DNA from: Sarcocystis neurona
Taxonomy: Eukaryota > Apicomplexa > Conoidasida > Eucoccidiorida > Sarcocystidae
Direction of reading: 5' to 3'
Length of the DNA stretch: 64,000 bases
Assembly: GCA_000727475.1 (NCBI GenBank)
Contig: KL647290.1
Span: forward strand, 6,083,563-6,147,562
This document shows, piece by piece, positions 26,190 through 40,100 of the stretch (position 1 is its first letter; each line of letters opens with the position of its first letter). A program made the translations under genes and the position numbers. The notes beneath the pieces were generated by a model. That model saw only the letters and a program-made list of their open reading frames with translations. It was not told the DNA's origin and did not search any database.

Positions 26190-27432
26190 TGTCGCCCCCT
26201 GGTCGCTTACGAGCAGGAAGGCCTGACTCGACTCTATTCACGACAGAATCGAACAGGACGACAGCAGCAAAAATCTTTAGTCGTCGGGACGTTGCTGCTG
26301 CCTTGCTGTCCATACCGCAGCCGAGAGCTACACGATCTAACAACAACGTGAGTTTGAACAGATACTGACGTCTGCTGCGTGGAGTACGCCTGTGTAAACG
26401 TGAAAGTAGCACAGCCCTTAGTTACGGTAGCGGATTCGTTTCCCTCACTCCGGCAAGCAACTTCTGTGTAGCGTGCTGTTGTCGTTGCCAAGCCCTCCCC
26501 TGCTGCTGCTTGCCCTTTTGCCCCGCTGGGTGTTCCCCGGTGCATCTTTGGTGCTTGCGCGCCTCATTGCTCTCTGCTGCGAACGCGGAGGCACCTACTC
26601 TGCCGCAGCTCGGGAGTCGATGTTGCGACACGTGGTCGCCCTGCGAGTGCTGCAGAGGCGTGTGTGCCGGCAATCGAAGCAAGACATGCCTCGATGCAGA
26701 AATGTGTACACTTAAGCGTATGCGTGGGTGTGGGTACAACTGGACACAGAAACTCACATTTATTGATTGTACACCTCGTTCAATCTGTACACGAAGAAAC
26801 GAATACATAAAATATGCGTACACAAACGTGTGTGTATGTGTAGGTACATGTCACCTTTATTGATCTATGACTATGCATTCGCACATACGTGCGTACGTGT
26901 GGGACTTTGTATCTACACCTCGGTATAAGTACCTTATGTATTGAAAAATTGTCCAAACAGGCGTGCAGGCCGTTCACACCGTAGTAGCTGTCTACGCAAC
27001 AGTACCCACTTCCTCGCACGTGTAATGATGTGCACGTGCTTGTAGATGTGTACTGGCTTTTTTCTGTGCGCACACTCACGTAGACGTATTTTGGATAGAT
27101 TGACTTTCGTATGTACATGTGCATTTGTATCCGTATACACGGCTACCTACGCGTAAGAACATGCATTAATAGAGACCCTCCAATACACTTGTATCCACAG
27201 ATGCCGCACAGTTGCTGTTTCTGAAGCACACAAATTCTACACGCGTGCATTCACATGTATATATATGCACGCATGCGTGCAATGGTAAAAAATCTCTCGT
27301 AGCATCAGTATGAAGCTTTTGTTCGAATTCACAAGTTCCACCAAAGTTCGAAGAAGGAAGGGCACAAATGGAGAAAACGCGTTCAAGCACATATGCCTAC
27401 GCCGACTGTAGATGCACGTATATTTTCCGTAC

Positions 27433-28124
27433 TCAGAAATAGCCGTATATTCCTATCCCGCTCGGGTATGACAGGAGCGGCTGCATGTAGGGAGGCACTC
27501 CACCCGACACTTCGGGCCAGTTTCTGAGGAGCCGACTGATACACATCGTTGCGTAGTGCTGTTGCACGTCTCTGTCGTAAGAGGCGCACTGTCTAGCTGC
27601 ACCTTCGGAGTAAACTGTTTTCAATAACAGATCCTTTTTGCCGGACAAACTTAACTTCTCGTCGGTCGTCTTTCTTTTCTCCTTGTCGCTGCCCTGATTT
27701 CTCCTTTTGTTGCACAGACGCGTGGTGCGCGTCTGCTGCAGGTGTCGAGCTTTTCGCCTCTTCGGATCGGTGCGCTCGCCAGGGTTGCTGCAGCAGCGGG
27801 AAGTTCCCTTTGCTGCTTTTCCTGCTGTCGGCGCTGCGTCTGCCGTTGGTGCTGCTGCTGCGGTAGCAGAACTCTCGTCTCTGCAGAAACTACAGCTCCT
27901 GTTGCATCTCATACGTTCGCAATTCCACAGATTGCTGTTGGGTTTACTGCCGCGCCGCTGCTGCACTGGCTACGCTGCAGCCCTTACCGCATTTGGTAGT
28001 CCGGATCGCGCATGAACTGTGCTGCTGAACCCGCTGCTCTCGCCTCTATGCCTGCTGTGTCTGCTGCTTTACGCGCATTCTCAGGACTACTGGGCAAAGC
28101 CGATCTGGCAGCTGCGACAGCGGA
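27433..28124 (-). CDS. Last two exons of the minus-strand unknown gene
   Basis: Exon 28124-27988 (acceptor GTCGTGGCAG, donor GCG|GTAAGG) encodes an Ala-rich helical piece ending MRDPDYQM. Exon 27898-27433 follows phase 2 and ends with LSLSGKKDLLLKTVYSEG and WPEVSGGVPPYMQPLLSYPS before a stop at 27433. The C-terminal region is non-repetitive and would be the best query for homologues. The final acceptor (GATGCAACAG) has a weak pyrimidine tract. Confidence 0.5.
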
Positions 28125-31100
28125 CTGCCACGACACGACGTTTTACTAGGAGAGCCCTTTCGCTTTGATCCTCTTCCTACTCTCCTATCTGCTACTGATG
28201 CTATTCTTCACCCTGAGGAGACCTCCTGCTCTAGCGTTCCTGCTACTACTAACGTTTTGGTCCTCCTCCGAAGGCCTGCGTACCCGCAGCATTCGTTGGC
28301 TTCGTATATTCGTCTCCATCGGTCTCTTGCTGCCGCTGCTGTTCTCTTTAAGGACATTGTTCTTACTTTCTCTGGCGACGGTGTTGCTGCCGCCGTCGCC
28401 CTCTTTGCTGCTGGTGCTGCTGCTGCTATCTCTGCTGCTGCAGCTGCTCTGGGAAGAAAAGGACATGTGGCGGCTGGGAAGGTGTAACACGATACGCGGC
28501 AAAACGTGTTCCCCTACTCCGCTGCCGCTGCTGCAGCGACGCAGCTCGTTGCTGTCACTCTTCTTCCTTATTCGTATTGAACCGGGGGAGCCAGGACGGT
28601 ACGTAGATGACAGTCGCTGCTGCAAGTGGTCCCGCTCTCTCCTGAGGCCGCCCTCCTGGGGTATTCCTGCTACCATTGCAGGGGTACCAGAAGCACCAGT
28701 CGTTTGCCGAGGACCAGGCACAGCAGCAGGCTGGTCAACAGCGGCATCCGCAGAGCTCCTCGCTGTGGCAGTCGCGTGACCGCCACCAGCAGCAGCGGTC
28801 GTCGCAACACCTGCAGGGCGCACTTGCCAGCTGCGCTCGGAGAAAGGTGGACCAGCTGCATCTGATGAACTCCTGTGTTCCTGCTGATTCTTTGCAGCAA
28901 GGTTCTCTGGATACCCAGCTGCTCTTGGCGCGCTGCTGCTCCTCCTCCTCCTCTGATGTACTCGACGGCCTAGTTGCTGTCGCGCAAGCCGCGCTATTTC
29001 CTCCTGCTGCCGTGGTGAGCGCACCTGGTTCTCCTGAGCCTGCCGTTGCAGACCGGAAGCAGCCGCATCAGGTGCTGCCCCCTCACGCAACTCAGCAGCA
29101 GCGCCAGTGCTGTGTCCACGTGCTCCACTACTCGTATTGCTTATCCTCCTCATGTAGGTATCACTGCTGCTGCTCCCCTCTGCCTCTGCGCAGACTACGC
29201 CGACTCTTCTCCGCGCATCGTAGAGCGTGAACGAGCGCTTAACGTCAGATTCTCCATCTTCTATTATAGGTGTGAAAGCCCTGGACCCCATAAGAGCGGC
29301 TTCTTCTTCGAACGCAGGAAATTGCAGCTGCTCACTTCCTCCTCTACGCGACCAGGACGTAGAAAGTTGACCCTCCTCCTCCTGCCGGTGTCGTTGCTGC
29401 CGTAGCCTCGCCTGCTGCCGCTCCGTCAACAAGGCACTCTGCTGTATTGCCGCTTGTCTGCGCGCTGCTGCGGCTTGGCAAAGACGATTTCGTCGCTCTC
29501 GCTCAGTTTCTACCTGTTGCTGCCGACCTCCCCCTTCTTCCCCTTCCTGCTCTTGTCCCGTCTGCCGCCGCTCTCTCTGATCCTGCTGCCCTTGCTTCTG
29601 CTGCTGCCGCACACCTTCGAACCCTCGTGTCTGTTGTATTTCGCCGACATCGCGCTTCTGCTGACCCAGTTTCTGTTGACTGTCCTGCTGCTGTCGCGTC
29701 CCCTGTTGCTCGTGCTGCTGCAGACTTCCTTGCACACCGCACTGCTGTATCGGCGCCTGCTGTTGCTCACACAGAAGCAGCTCCAGGGGCCTATCCTGCA
29801 CTCGAGTAGGAGGGAAGGCCCTCTGCGATTCTAAAGAGCCCATGGCAGGTCGTTCTGCAGCAGAGCGAGTAGCCTTGTCAACCGAAGTAGCAGCGGTGTC
29901 GGCGGAGGCCGCCGCAGCAGTTTCTGAAACAGCGGCACCGCCAGCGGCCGCACCCTCGACAGCACTTGTTCGACGTCTAGAAGCAGGTGCTGCGTTTTCA
30001 TCAACGGCCACGGCGCCGCGCTGTCGCGGAGAAAGAAATTCTTGCTTCTTTCGTCTTTCTAGCAACAGCATCATGCGCTGCTCCTGCTCCCGACAGGCAA
30101 GTGTTTGCTCGTTGCTCTCCAGGATTCGCAGGACTTTCTTCTGTGCTGCAACAGATGCTGCCGCCTGTTGCTGCGGCTCTGCAGCTGGTGCTGCGGCGGG
30201 TGGGTGCTCTGTTGCTGTCGCCACTGCTTCCACTGCTGTAGACTGCGATTTCCTTCCCAGTGTCGGTGTAGAGTCGGCCACAGCTGTGCAGGGTACCCCT
30301 CTCTCCTGGTCCCTGCTGCTGCCGATCGCGCTGCTGCTGCTGCCAGCTTGGTAAGCGGTGCTGCTGCTCGCACTTTCGCTGCTGCTGGTGCTCCCTCTTC
30401 GACTGCTGCTGCTTGGGCGTCTGCTGCTGCTGCTACTACTCGTCCTGACAAACCGTGATGACACGGTGTCCTGCAAAGGGCCCCTGGAACTGCCGCGTGA
30501 AGACGCGCCACCAGAACGCACGGACGACCGTCTACGCTCCGCCTGCCATTCTACGAGCAGCATGTCTTCTCCCATCTTTTCCTGTATTTCATGCAGCCTT
30601 GCTTCTGCCCTTGCTTTCAAATTCGAAGCCGCTTCGTCAGCTGTCGTCCTGCGTACTGTTCCCCCTTCTGTTGTGCCTGATACCCCTCCTGTTGCTGTTT
30701 CTCGGGCTGCGCCTGTCTCACCTGCAGCTGCTGCGTCTTCTGCTCGGGCTGCACTCCCTACTTTCACTGTTCCCGCTCCCCCTGCGGCTGCTCTGGCGTT
30801 TGCTGACGCGCCTGCTCCTGTTACTACCTCTACTGCTACCGCTGCTGTTGCTTCCTCAGCTGCAGATGCTTTTGCTGCGGAGAGAGACACTGCACGAAGT
30901 GCAGAAACTGGCTGCTTCCCTTGCGTCTGCTGCTGGTGCTGCCGTTGCTCACGTGTTTGCAATGGTGTCAGGAGAGCGGAGCAGCGCTCCACAGCGTAGG
31001 GGTCGACGTGTCCAACTGATGCAACAGCACCAGCAGCACCAGAAAAGACATCGGCCCCGTGAAGTGAAATAATAGCCTCTGGGTCGCTGCTGCTGGTGCC

Positions 31101-34100
31101 GCGTCTGCGTCGCGCTGGTGAAAAAGAATAGCAACACACGTAGCTAGTCAACCGTCGTGAGGAGTCTCCTCGTAAGATACTTCCTACAAGCCATTGTGCT
31201 GGAGGGCTCTTTCAAAGGCACACACCCCAATAACGACAGCAGCAGGAACAGCTGCAGCAGGAGCAGCAGGAAGTGCGGCAGCCACAGCAGCAGTAACAGC
31301 AGCGTCAGGACGAGCAGAGCAGCATGATTCTACCAGGAGGGACGGCCACAGCAGGGACGGCAGAGCAGTTCCAGGGAGAGCTACGCAGCAGAGGTTGCAC
31401 CTTCTGCCGTGGCAGCAGAAACAAATTCAACAGCAGTTACTGAGGGTCAACCGCACGGCCGACTATCAAAACAGAGGCACGGCATCATTAACGCGGTCCA
31501 ACACCTTCGTAGCAGAGGTGAAGCACTACCAGCTAGTAGCAGTGAAGGAAGCACTGCTAGCAGCCACGGGAATGCAGGGGCAGCAAGGGGAGCGGAGGCG
31601 GGGGCCGCGTGACAGCAGAAGATGATGTCGCAGCACTGAGACCCGCGGCGCACCACAAAGTGCCTTTTCGCTTTTTGTCTGCCTCTGCTGTGAGTCACAC
31701 CTCGATAAAAATTGTCCTGCAGTAGAGCGCCGCTGTGTTGGCGTTGTTCTGCTGCTTCTCTGCGACTCGGAGTGTTGCTGAGGTGTTGCTGGTGCCGTCC
31801 TGCTGCTGCGACGCTGCTTCGACTGCTGCTGCGAGTGTTGCTGTAAGCTGGTGATTCTCGCCTGCGGCAGCCCCCGTGCTGCTGGTGCTGCGCTCGTCCA
31901 CTGCGCTGCTCCCACGTCACCTCCGCTGCCCTGCTCTTGCCCTATGCTGCTGCTGCGGAGCTTCTGCTGCTGCCCTGCTGTGATACGCTGTCTCCCTCCT
32001 GCTGACAAGTGCAGCCGCGTCTCAGGTGTGTTCTGCTCTGCGTCCTGAATCTCGCTGCAGTGCTGCTATGAAGCTCTTCCGGCCCGCGGCCCCGCAGACA
32101 GCCCCCGCAGCATGCAGCCACTTCACGCCTTCACCTAGACATACGTATGTGTGTATCTCTTTGTAGACAAGTCATATTCAGAAACAGAGAGGCGTATAAC
32201 GGACACTTAAGATCTACGTACGAAGACGCCTACCCGGTTCAAGAGCTTCCTGCTGCTCCTGCTGAAAACCGTCTGTCCCTCCGATCGTTCGACTAGCGTT
32301 AGAGCTCCCGCGCCTGACGGCGTCTCTGCCGCTGCTGATGCTGCTCCCGAAGCTCCCTCTGTAGCTGCTTCGTTTGCTGCTGGTGCTGCTGCCTGCTGCT
32401 GCAGAGCCCCAAGGCCCAGCATCGCGCATGACGTGCTGCTGTTGCACACGTCGTTTGAGGTGGACAGGCTCCACCCCCCCCCTGCTGCTGAAAAGGCTCC
32501 GCCTCCGGCGGCAGTGACTGCTGCCATGGCTGCCACTGCTGCTCTGCTCCAGCAGCAACCCCCCAGTCCCTGCGAGACGGATCACTCGCAGAAAAGAGCG
32601 AGGACAGCTCCTGGATCTCCTACAAAAAAAAGAGGAGAGACACCGCAGTGGTCAGTAAAGTATTAACTCAGACGTTCACAGCCCCGCCTCCATGTACAAC
32701 AGGCACACGGATGTGCGGGTGCCCGGCCCTCCTCCCCCAGAAGTGAAAATCGTCCCTGTTTGCACACCTGGCGACTGATGCGCATACACATATATATATA
32801 TATATATACGCGTCTCTACACAGGCATACGTGTGTGCGTACCTTCATATAGGCACGTCAGGCAGCAGTGACGTGTACACGTTGCCACAGCATGCGGGAGG
32901 CAGACAAAAGGGAAGCGGGTCGCCACACAGGCGCGGCAGCTGCGCCCTTCTCACTGACTGCGACACGAGAAACACGTGCGAGCGAACCAAATACATATAT
33001 GTATACGCATGCGAGAGTGGCGACCGTTCAGACGTTACGCACATCATAGAGGAGCACACACACGCGCACACCTGCGCAGAAAGAGAGGAAGGTTGCCTCC
33101 GTAGCAAACTAGCCCGTAGGCAGGGATATCAGCCGCCTAAAAAAAAAAGTAGAAGTTCTGGCAGGAGTTCGCACAGACTCCAGACGCACCATCTGGCGGC
33201 ACCTACCGTTCGGTGCGGGGGGAAGGCAGCAGCTGGCACTGCTTCATTGCCACCTTTTTTTGTCTCTGCCCCAGCAGGTGGAAGACAGTGAGGACCGTTG
33301 TCTTGTATATATGTATGTATATGTTTCTGTGTGTGTATAAATAGAGGTACTATATATATATATATATAAATACATATGTACAATTGTGTACATGTGTTCA
33401 TGCACGCACGTATATGCAGCACTACAGACGCATTTCCTTTTCTTCTGTCCCACCAGTGCAGTAGCAGCAGCAGCAACAAAAGGCGCGTGTGGGTTGCGCG
33501 GCCTCCTGCTGCTGAAGGACAAACGAATTTTGCAGAGGTATCACTGCTGCTGTCGCGTGTACATTTTCTCTCTCACCATGCGGTGACGCGCTGCTGCGCT
33601 AACCACGGGTTGCTGTTGCTGTTCCTGCGTTTTCTGCTTCTTCTTCCCCTCCTCCTTATGCCACTCACTGTGTCGCTGCTGCTGTTGGTGCATCTGCTTC
33701 TCTTGTTACCGTTGACAGACTCTTCGGCTTTGCTGCTGCGAGTGCCCGTCACCACGGCTGGCGCTGCTGTCGCTATAATCTGCTTCTCCTGTTGCTCTGC
33801 AGCTACCCGGCTGCCGGTCTCTTTCAACTCCTGCTGCGGTCTGGCCCTGTCCTGCTGTTGCAGGAGGCACCACTGTTGTTACCGTTGCGTCTCTGCTGGC
33901 GCTGCCCCATCTGCTGCGGCTGCTGCGGTCGTTGTCGCTGCTGCTGCTAGAAAACTCACCTGTCTTTTTGCTAAGATTTCTTTGGCCAGACGCATGATCT
34001 CCTTTGAAAGAAGAACGCGGCTTTTCGCAGAACGTGTGGCAGCGGGAATGGCAGCACGCGTTCGGCCGGCTGCCTGCAACAGCAGCGCAGCAGCAGCTGC

Positions 34101-37100
34101 ACTTGGAGCCTCGGGGGTTCCGAGCACCGCAGCCGCAGCAGGAGTGAAAAGAAGGGGAGTCGTGCTGTATGGACTAATGGACGCAGAGAACCGACCACCA
34201 GAAAGCTGTTGCTTCGAGCGGCTGCCACCAGCAGCAGCAGCAGCCGAGGAAGACTCTGCGACTCCCCCAGTAGCCTGCGCGTGCAGCTTCAGCTGAGAGT
34301 GGGCAGGCAAACGAACGCATGTGTGCTTATTAGTACAACTGCGTAGATATACACATGTATACACCGTCATATTCAGGGATTTCAAAGTAAGAGATGACAC
34401 ATGAACACCCGAAGCTCTGGGCCATACGTTCAGTAGGTCATAAAATTTAATTCGTTGTCGGAATTAACTAGCCATATTAGTCCACCAACTCAGAAAGACC
34501 ATGCACCACCACCTACAGAAAGGAGGAACACCTGACAGTCTATCAGCCCTTCCCATGTCTCGTCAGTCCACGCGGACAGACACCTGCTTATCTTGCCACA
34601 CACGCCTTTCTACACGCATATACGTACACAGGTCAGTTCCCGGCGACAAACGCATATGTGTGTGTGTGGAGAGATAGAGAGAAATACATACGCTCACAGA
34701 CAAGAAATACATCCCTCTGTACCCACATATACGTACGCAGGCCAGTTCTCGGGGTGACACACATATGCGTGTGTGCAGAGAGAGAGAGAAAGCGAGATAT
34801 CGAGAGAAACACACACGGTCGCACACAGGAAACAGTCAAGTCTGGCAGGCCAGTAGTCGGCAGGCCAAGGGAGGATAGAAAGGATGGCACCTGATTTTGC
34901 CGCCATCACGTAGCAGTGTGCGTGCGCAGAGACATGGGGTCTCACGTGCACAGACGCTCGGCACTTTCGGAGGGTCAGTCGCAGCGGAAGAGGAAAAAGG
35001 AGAAGAACACGCAGCAGCAGCAAGTGCAGCGGCACCAAGGAATACCTCTCGCGGCCACACAAAAGTGTCTCAAGCTCTTTGCAGATTGAAGAAGTGCAGC
35101 ACTAACAAAAGTAGATCGAACCATACATAAATATATATTTATATGTATATATATGTATGTACGTATGCTTATATATACACATATATCTACACACATCTGT
35201 ACTCACGTTTATATATACAAGATTATGAATGAAGTAATTACGTACCCACACGAGTACACACTTCTACATACACGTATATATATATATGTATAAATGTGTG
35301 TTTGCCGTCGTGGGTAAACGCCGGCGCGTAGGGCAGGTGGCTCGCGTGTAGTTCTCTGCGTCGGGTTCTCGTGCGATAAATGTGATGTATCTACACAGCG
35401 CCTGTGTAATAGTTACATACGAATACGAACCTATATATTTCTTCAATTATATATGCTCGATAAAGATACACCTATCTTTCTACGTCTAGATATGGACGTG
35501 CGTGAAAAACTACGTGCGAAGTCGAGGCTAAGTAGTTCTCCATACAGGCACTATAAATATCTACGTGTGTGTGTAAACTCACATAGGTTTCTGAGACGCA
35601 ATGCTGGATACACGTATCAAGATCTGCTCACCGATACTTATATCCACGTGCATATATGCACACGTGTACACACACATAGATATATATACATATATATACA
35701 CACAGTTACACATACGTATACGTACACATACATATACATGCATATATAGAGAGATACGTATGTATTTGTAGATGTGTATATCACTGATAAAGATAAAATT
35801 GGTGCATGTGCCTCGGTGAGTGGGTGTCTACGGGCGGCTAACCTCCAGCAGCAGCTGCAGCTGAAAAAGCGGCTGCATGCGGCTTGTGCAGCGCAGCAGC
35901 AGGGATTGCGGTTGGTGACGTCTTTGCTGCTGCAACTTCCCGTGTCTCTGCCTTTTTGCAGCAGTCTCCGCAGCAGCCGCTGGCGTGTACGGAGAGGAAA
36001 CCGTGGCTGGGAAGGAGAAGTTGCTTGTCGAAGCAGCCATCCCAAAATACGCAGCACCAACTGCTCCTCCTCCTATTTCTCTCGGAACTGCTGGGATACC
36101 CTGCGTCATTACCTCCCCGTGAATCGCTTCCGCGCCCGCTGCTGCCGCTGCTGCAGCACTTGCTGCCGGTGGAGCCGCTGCTCCTCCGACGGCTGCCGTG
36201 GCTGCTGTCGGGTCACCTGCTGTAGCTGGGTAAGGGAAGAGAGTTGCGCGTTGAAATTCAAAAAGAATAATGCGCCGAACACACCATCCCCTCCACGCGA
36301 TCTGAATGTGTCTGCATGCCTGCAAAGAGAAACATATGACAGGCGGTCGGCAGAAGGTCGTCGCATCACGAGAGAGACCCACGTCTGCGGAAAGAGCGCG
36401 CGCGTTGCCGTGTGTCTCGGTCTTCCCTCCAAAAAATCGACTTCTCTGTCTTCTGCTTCTTCCTCTCTACACGTGTCCACGTTTTCCTGAATACACGCTC
36501 ATATACGCGCGTGTGCACAGAAAAAAAATCCGGCTATGCGGAACAGGGAAACTTCCTAGAGACTGCAGAGACAGACGAAGTTAGGAGGCGCTTTCACGGA
36601 TGGAAACATCTACGTCTAGACACAAGTGGAACAGACCAGCACTTCTTCCTGTTGCTCAGGCTTCTGGAAGGCCTGAAAAATGCCACAGTGTCGTGGCGCT
36701 TGCACTCGCGTGCCAAAGGTTTTGTTGCTTTGAAGAGCGCCACATCCTGTCAGCAGCAGTGTGTCACGCATGCTCAGGGAGGTATGACTTTATGCTTCTT
36801 CGCCGTACACGGCCTTCACAAAGAGAAGAAGACGTGACTCTGTGCGCACTGGGACGCAGCCCTGCCCTTCTCGTCGGCCTGCACCCCAGCAAAAGAGTCC
36901 TTCTGTTACATCCACCCATGCCAACATATTTGTGCACGCGTACATGTGTGTATACTGGCTGCGAATATATATTCGTGTATGGGCCAGGCATCAACACGAG
37001 GATATGCGTCCACATGACTACGCGCATCCGTGCATCTCCACACATTCGATACGTGTGCGTGTGTGTTTGAAATTACTGTTTAACAACCCATATACACGTA

Positions 37101-40100
37101 TATAAACGTATCTGTATGTATATTTATATATACATATGGATACGTGGATGCACCTCCACATGGATGTGTGATGTATATACTTCATTGTTTACACACGTAT
37201 GTGGAGGCATGTATGGATGTGTACCAGAAGACTCGGGATTGACTGCACAGGGGCGCCGGCGCCGTCATTATCGTCGCTCATACTTCCACATACGTTAACA
37301 GCACAGCGCGGTACAAATATAAAGACACACACATATATATATATATACATTTGTACAAGTGAGGCACGCGGGTGTCATCGCTACAAGTAATAATCTACTA
37401 TATAGGCTAGATACGGCGCGTGGACTATCAGAACCGTCACCTTCAACGCGTCAACGAAATACACACATACACACATCCGTATTATATATTACGTACGTGT
37501 ATACACACGTATGTTCACAGAGATATGTACACATACGTATGTGCGTACGCGGGGACACGTGGATCCATGACTGTATATATATATATGTATTTTATTGAGA
37601 GGGAGAGTCAGAGAGAGAGAGAGGGAGACAGAAAATCCACCGAAAGAGGAACCTACGAGGCGGAATGTGTACACACACGAGTATGTGTGTACATGCGTTC
37701 ACTCTATCGAAAAAAAGAGCATTTTCTTCATGCGCTCCAGTAGTATATACAGTGAAGCCGTCACATCAACACCAGCGAGGAACAAAATATGACCCTCTGG
37801 CGAAGAAGAAGAGGAGGAAGAATTCTCACCGACTCCGTGGACCAGCCTGTTGCAGCTGTCGCTGCTCCTCGCCGGTTCTGTCGTTGATCTGGAGAAGCAC
37901 GCTGGCACACCACCCGACGATAGTCGTCCTCTGCCACCTGCGGATACCGTTGTTGCTGTCGCTGCAGTTGTTGCTGTTCACTTTGCTGCGGGTGGTGCTG
38001 TTGCTGCTGCTCGTGCTGTTGCTGCTCTCGTGGAAGCTGCCGCCCTTGCTGCTGGCCCTGCTGTGGTTGCTGCCCGAGCTGCTGTTGTTGCTTCGGCTGT
38101 TGCTGCTGCTGCAGCTGTTCTTTTCCCAGGTGTCTCTCCTGCTGTCCGTCCTGCACCTCGTTTTCTGTTAGAAGCGCATGGCTCGCTGCCTGCGCTCCTG
38201 CAGTTGTTGGTGCTACTGGTGCAGCTCCTGCTGCAGGTTCGCCTGTCACTGCGGTCTCCCCTGCTGCGCTTTCCTTCCGAGTACGTCTGCGGCTGACCTC
38301 GTGACTGTCTCCCTGCTGATCCCTCTCCTTTATCTGCGGCGCCCACAGATCACCACCTGGTTGCTGCTGTTCTGATTGCTGCTGTTCTGATTGCTGCTGT
38401 TCTGGTTGCTGCTGTTCTGGTTGCTGCTGCAGAGACACGTGCCCGTGGTTCTCGAGTGCACCTGCTGCTGCTGTGGTATCCCAAGCTATATCGTCCCGGC
38501 CTTCTTTCCTGCTGCCCCTGTGCTGCTCTTCCTCCTTCTCCTCTCCTCGCCGCTGCTGCTTCCCTTCTTCCTCTCGATGCGTCTCGTCTTCCCGCTGCTC
38601 CTGCTGGTCTCGCCCGTCCGTCGGCAGTGGCTGCTGCTGCTCTTGGCCCCTTTCTTCTTCCTGCTGCTCTTGTCCATCGCTTCGCTGCTGCGATCGCCGC
38701 ATCTGCTGGCCAGTGCGTCGCCAAAAGCGCTGAAGTTTGCGTGCTGCTTCTTCCTCTGCCTTCAGCTGCTGCTTCCTGTACCCTTCCACCTGCAGCAACA
38801 GCAGCAGTACCAACGGAAAAAAACGTTCACACTTGCACGCAAGGAAGCAATAGCGTCACCACCTCAAGCCATGGTCGACATGTTTCCCTTGTTCTCCACC
38901 GAGCGAGAACAGAAGCTGCAGTGACTACAGCAGAAGCTTCAGCTTCCTAAACGAGCAGCAGCAGCAGCGCAGACAGCAGCAGCAGCATTGATAACGGCAG
39001 CACCGGCGTCGGGGAGAAAGAATAATTTTCTGTTGCTCACGAAGAGCGGAAGCAGCAACATCAAACCAAGAAACACAGCAACTCGTAGAACCGTTCTCGG
39101 GCCTGACTCAGACTAGCAGCACTATCAAAACCAAGCACAACAGCTGGTATACAGCAGCAGCAGTGCCAAGGGGGAAAAAAAGCAGCGGCGGCCCTCAGCG
39201 AAGCAGGAGCACCTAAACAAATTAAGCTCTCCTTCGGCGTGACCGACGGCAGATGCAGAAAACCCTGGCGGACCAGTGCAGCCTTCTTCCGCCCTGCTGC
39301 AGAAACCAACCACATTTCTTGCGTCTCAGCAGCACCACACACACACGACGGAAACCACCGGTGTGCTTTACATGCCCAAACCCTGGCACATACAGCAAAA
39401 GCCGCCGCAGAAGTTTTCTGCAGCCGCAGAGGGGAGCACACACGTTCTTCCCTCCTACAGCAGTCCTCAGCAGAAGAAAATCTTTTCGTCTCCTCACTTC
39501 TTCTCTTCTACCATAAGAGCGGCCTCCTTTTTCGCGCGCGCCTCTCTCTCCACACACCTCTGCGGTGTAGCGGGTGCACCTCACGGTCGTGCACGTCCTT
39601 CTTCCAGGCAGACGGCTCTCAGCTGGACGGTGTACATACACCCCTTTTTGTGTTATGGCGGTGTCTCCGCAGTGCCCGCGCACTTCTTTCTTGTGTTTCA
39701 CATCTCTGTTAGTCACTCACCTTTTTCAACTGTTCAGCTTCCTTCGCTCCCCTTGTTTCCCTCTACTAAACGTGTATATATATGCAGACGCCTCACTTCT
39801 CGCAGACACACCCGTTCTCGGGTCCGTCCGTGTCTCTCCGCTGAACGCCCGCGGCTCTACCGTACACATGTTTCTAGGATGTACGTACACCTGGTGTCCG
39901 GATGTGCGCACAAACAGTCCTCTCGCTCCGCTAACGTACACACGCGATTCCTTGATGTCCACACACCTCTCGCCTGCCAGTGCGAACGGTTTACCACGCA
40001 GGTGCAGATGTGACGTGGACGTGGTTCTCTGTTGAAGTCAAGCGACTTCACTGACAGAGCCAGTCCACTCCTTCTGAGCAGAGAAGCTTCTCAAACTGGT

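Larger units (their letters stand above)
19162..27432. other. Intergenic region with tandem repeats and possible relics
   Basis: No supported gene. 19660-21640 is purine-rich on the plus strand, with loosely recurring 'gagaatgac' motifs. 21653-21892 and 26014-26189 are tandem repeats. 22905-23190 looks like broken coding sequence. 24120-25900 has an even, non-repetitive composition unlike its surroundings. TA-rich microsatellites occur near 23320, 23440 and 25960. The region separates two convergent genes and would hold both 3' ends. Confidence 0.6.

Noticed and set aside
26234..26823. Minus-strand frames beyond the 3' end of the unknown gene
   Set aside because: Some Ala/Gln content but no splice signals linking them, and stops interrupt each frame.
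28165..30999. Plus-strand open frames over the large minus-strand exon
   Set aside because: Composition is poly-Leu/Cys from CTG read-through; the minus frame has natural protein segments and good splice sites.
36412..38171. Plus-strand frames around 36412-36837, 36600-37070 and 37665-38171
   Set aside because: Dominated by TATA/GT low complexity or the antisense of the polyGln exon.
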